Source of the DNA: Bifidobacteriaceae bacterium
GTDB lineage: Bacteria > Actinomycetota > Actinomycetes > Actinomycetales > WQXJ01
DNA length: 7,463 nt
Direction of reading: 5' to 3'
NCBI GenBank assembly: GCA_031258055.1
Contig: JAIRNM010000156.1
Span: forward strand, 1 to 7,463
Below are positions 5,131 to 7,463 of the stretch, piece by piece. Every line of letters starts with the position of its first letter. Positions within the stretch are counted from its first letter, which is position 1. The position numbers were made by a program, and so were the translations under genes. The notes below the pieces were generated by a model. It did not search any database, was not told the DNA's origin, and saw nothing but the letters and a program-made list of their open reading frames with translations.

Positions 5131-7463
5131 CTAGTTGGCGAGCGCGATCAGCCCCATGTCAGCCCAGGAGACGAGCAGCGGGTGTTTGGGCACTATCCGG
5201 ACGGTGTAGCCGAACGGACCAGAGCGGCCCAACGACACATCGCCGACGAAGGCATCACGGCCCGGCAGCGGCGACAGCGAATCGACTTTGTAGCCCTTCT
5301 TCAGCTTGTCGCCTTCGGTCGCGCGCCCGTAGACCACCTGGACGTCCACGTCATCGGCCGTCAAACCGCCAAGCGAGACGTAGGCGGTGATAGTGATGAC
5401 GTCGCCGACCCGCACCACGTCCCCCACGCCGCCGGTTTCGACGTGCTCGACCCGCACCGCTGGCCAAGCCGCCCGCACTTTCGCCTTCCAGCTGGCCAGT
5501 TCCTTAGCGCCCTTAGCCGCCGATGCCGTCAGCTCCCGGCCCAGCTCGGCCGCCCCGGTGTAAAGGCGTTCGACGTACTCCGCCACCATGCGTGTGGCTT
5601 GGACCTTCGGCCCCAGCGTGGCGAGGGTATGGCGCACCATCTCCAACCAAGTGACGGGCAAGCCGCGCCCATCTTTGGCGTAGAAACGCGGCGCCACCTG
5701 CAACTCGATCAGATCGTAGAGAGCCTGGGCTTCCAGGTCGTCGCGGCGCGACGGGTCCGAGACGCCATCCGCGGTCGGGATGGCCCAGCCGTTCTGGCCG
5801 TCGTACCATTCATCCCACCAGCCGTCGAGGATCGACAGGTTCAAGGCGCCGTTGATGGCCGCTTTCATACCGGAAGTGCCGCAGGCCTCAAGCGGGCGCA
5901 ACGGATTGTTCAGCCACACATCACAGCCTGGGAACAAAGTCTGGGCCATATCCATGTCGTAATTCGGCAAGAAGACGATCCGCCCACGCACCTGAGGGTC
6001 ATCGGTGAAGCGGACCAACTCTTGGATAAGCGATTTGCCCTGTTCATCAGCCGGATGGGATTTGCCGGCGATCACCAACTGGATAGGCCTGTCCTTGTCG
6101 GTTAGCAGAGCCGCCAAGCGGGCCGGGTCGCGCAGCATCAAGGTTAGACGCTTGTAGGTGGGCACCCGCCGGGCGAAGCCTATGGTCAAGACATCAGGCG
6201 AAAGAGCCGAATCGATCCAGCCCAGTTCCGCCTGAGAGGCGCCGCGCTTGAGATAAGAGGCGCGCAGACGGCGCCGGGCGTCATCCACCAAGCGGGCGCG
6301 AGAAGCCCGGCGCAGATCCCAAAGGAGCTGGTCAGACACCAAGTCTGGGTCCTCCCAGCCTTCTGAGCCCTGGGCGTCCGGCCCTTCGCCGATCCGCAGT
6401 GTGTCAACCTGGCCGTAGGTGCGGTCCAGCCAAGTCGGTGAATGGACACCGTTGGTGACCGAAGTGATCGGAATCTCCGAATGGTCGAAACCTGGCCACA
6501 ATCCAGCGAACATCGAACGGGAAACCTTGCCGTGCAGCAGCGACACCCCGTTCGCCCGGCCGCCTAGGCGCAGCCCCATCACCGCCATGTTGAAGACCGC
6601 CGGATTGCCGCCCTCGTAGTCTTCCGCCCCGAGAGCCAGAATCTGGTCCACGCTAACGCCGGGGATGGCCAGGTCGCCGCTGAAGTACTTCGCCACCAAC
6701 GGCGCGTCGAAACGATCAATCCCGGCCGGCACCGGCGTGTGGGTGGTGAACACAGTCGAACCGCGGGCCGCCTCCAGACCCGCCTCGAAGCTCAGACCCT
6801 CCCCCACGTACTCCTTGATGCGCTCAATACCGAGGAAACCGGCGTGGCCCTCATTGGTGTGGAACACTTCCGGCGCCGGTGCGCCAGTGAGGCGGCAATA
6901 GGCCCGGATCGCCTTGACCCCGCCCATGCCGAGCAGCAGTTCTTGGAGCAACCGGTGTTCGCCGCCGCCACCGTAGAGGCGGTCCGTTACGGTGCGGGCG
7001 GCATCGTCATTAGCGGGAATGTTGGAGTCCAGCAAGAGCAGCGGCACCCGTCCAACCTGGGCTTTGAGTACGTGTGCGGCCAGTTGGCGGCCATCGGGCA
7101 GCGGCAAGGACACGACCACCGGCTGGCCGTCCGCTTCGCGCAGCACCGACAGCGGCAGGCCGTCTGGGTCCAACACCGGATAGGTCTCAGACTGCCAGCC
7201 GTCGCGGGTAAGGGATTGCTTGAAGTAACCGGCCTGGTAGAACAAGCCGACCCCAATGATCGGCACGCCCAGATCGGAGGCCGATTTCAGGTGGTCACCA
7301 GCCAAAATGCCTAGACCACCGGAGTACTGCGGCAGCACCGCCGTGATACCGAACTCAGGCGAGAAGTAGGCGATCGACTTAGGCGCGTCCGGCCCCAGAC
7401 CTTGGTACCAGCGCGCTTCTTCCATGTAACGGGCCAGGTCAGCGGCCGCCGCTTGGACTTGGT
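5131..7463 (-). CDS. glgP: Alpha-glucan (glycogen/maltodextrin) phosphorylase, N-terminus cut by window edge
   Basis: GT35 phosphorylase releasing alpha-D-glucose-1-phosphate from the non-reducing ends of alpha-1,4-glucans with inorganic phosphate and a pyridoxal-phosphate cofactor. About 776 codons are visible. The frame stays open past the ATG at 7425 to the right edge (QVQAAAADLARY), so that ATG is internal. By comparison with mycobacterial GlgP (about 860 residues) roughly 90-100 N-terminal residues are missing. Numbering from the 7425 methionine: AYFSPEFGI at 19-27, then LPQYSGGLGILAGDHLK in the N-terminal domain; further on VFHTNEGHAGFLG, VFTTHTPVPAGID, VTNGVH, GFARRVPTYKR and NNPLRPLEACGTSGMK, with K521 of GTSGMK as the PLP lysine. 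The C-terminal tail (FGYTVRIVPKHP) is the extra domain found in this bacterial branch. It ends with TAG at 5133-5131. It is separated by 151 nt from the regulator gene and probably belongs to a different unit, serving glycogen turnover. Confidence 0.96.
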   Translation of the reverse strand, partial: QVQAAAADLARYMEEARWYQGLGPDAPKSIAYFSPEFGITAVLPQYSGGLGILAGDHLKSASDLGVPIIGVGLFYQAGYFKQSLTRDGWQSETYPVLDPDGLPLSVLREADGQPVVVSLPLPDGRQLAAHVLKAQVGRVPLLLLDSNIPANDDAARTVTDRLYGGGGEHRLLQELLLGMGGVKAIRAYCRLTGAPAPEVFHTNEGHAGFLGIERIKEYVGEGLSFEAGLEAARGSTVFTTHTPVPAGIDRFDAPLVAKYFSGDLAIPGVSVDQILALGAEDYEGGNPAVFNMAVMGLRLGGRANGVSLLHGKVSRSMFAGLWPGFDHSEIPITSVTNGVHSPTWLDRTYGQVDTLRIGEGPDAQGSEGWEDPDLVSDQLLWDLRRASRARLVDDARRRLRASYLKRGASQAELGWIDSALSPDVLTIGFARRVPTYKRLTLMLRDPARLAALLTDKDRPIQLVIAGKSHPADEQGKSLIQELVRFTDDPQVRGRIVFLPNYDMDMAQTLFPGCDVWLNNPLRPLEACGTSGMKAAINGALNLSILDGWWDEWYDGQNGWAIPTADGVSDPSRRDDLEAQALYDLIELQVAPRFYAKDGRGLPVTWLEMVRHTLATLGPKVQATRMVAEYVERLYTGAAELGRELTASAAKGAKELASWKAKVRAAWPAVRVEHVETGGVGDVVRVGDVITITAYVSLGGLTADDVDVQVVYGRATEGDKLKKGYKVDSLSPLPGRDAFVGDVSLGRSGPFGYTVRIVPKHPLLVSWADMGLIALAN

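Noticed and set aside
5182..6105. A 307-codon plus-strand open frame opposite glgP.
   Set aside because: It is antisense to strongly conserved phosphorylase sequence, including the PLP-lysine region; the product is His/Arg-rich with no recognisable domain, a typical shadow frame.
6739..7314. A 191-codon plus-strand open frame opposite the N-terminal part of glgP.
   Set aside because: Same reason: it mirrors conserved phosphorylase codons and shows no family motif or convincing ribosome-binding site.
5131..7425. Taking the ATG at 7425 as the phosphorylase start.
   Set aside because: The frame continues open to the window edge with plausible sequence, and this family has about 90-100 residues before that point; the ATG codes for an internal methionine.

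Overview
The window looks like a piece of a high-GC actinobacterial chromosome. The coding regions are roughly 60-65% G+C. The glucan phosphorylase at the right end matches the actinobacterial type (mycobacterial GlgP-like) almost block by block as I remember it. All six genes I can support lie on the minus strand, so they read from right to left. No tRNA, rRNA, insertion sequence or CRISPR array is visible.

Right end (5131-7463): most of an alpha-glucan phosphorylase gene (glgP), with its N-terminal roughly 90-100 codons beyond the window edge. It ends at a TAG. A 151-nt gap with a small inverted repeat (5065-5078) separates it from the next gene.

Middle (4245-4979): a GntR/HutC-family transcriptional regulator with a GTG start. 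It is clearly more AT-rich than its neighbours. A 203-nt gap follows, holding GC-rich inverted repeats and then an AT-rich patch with a palindrome around TCATATGA that overlaps a good -10-like hexamer. This is the best candidate for the promoter and operator of the downstream genes.

Left part (1-4041): four tightly packed genes that read as one operon. In transcription order they are a CtBP/PGDH-type D-2-hydroxyacid dehydrogenase, an SMP-30/gluconolactonase-family lactonase, a DapA-superfamily aldolase of the 4-hydroxy-2-oxoglutarate/2-keto-3-deoxy-sugar-acid type, and an FGGY carbohydrate kinase cut by the left edge. Gaps are 9, 11 and 0 nt. In each case the downstream gene's Shine-Dalgarno overlaps or lies just before the upstream stop codon, so translation is probably coupled. 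These sites fix three starts that a longest-ORF reading gets wrong or misses: ATG at 3024, GTG at 2131 and TTG at 1243.

Together the four enzymes and the regulator suggest a substrate-inducible route for a sugar lactone or sugar acid. The lactonase would open the ring, the aldolase would cleave a 2-keto-3-deoxy acid to pyruvate plus an aldehyde, the dehydrogenase would interconvert a 2-keto acid and 2-hydroxy acid, and the kinase would phosphorylate a sugar or polyol intermediate. No dehydratase, primary sugar dehydrogenase or transporter is in view, so the substrate cannot be named. The cluster may continue beyond position 1. The phosphorylase is probably an unrelated neighbour.
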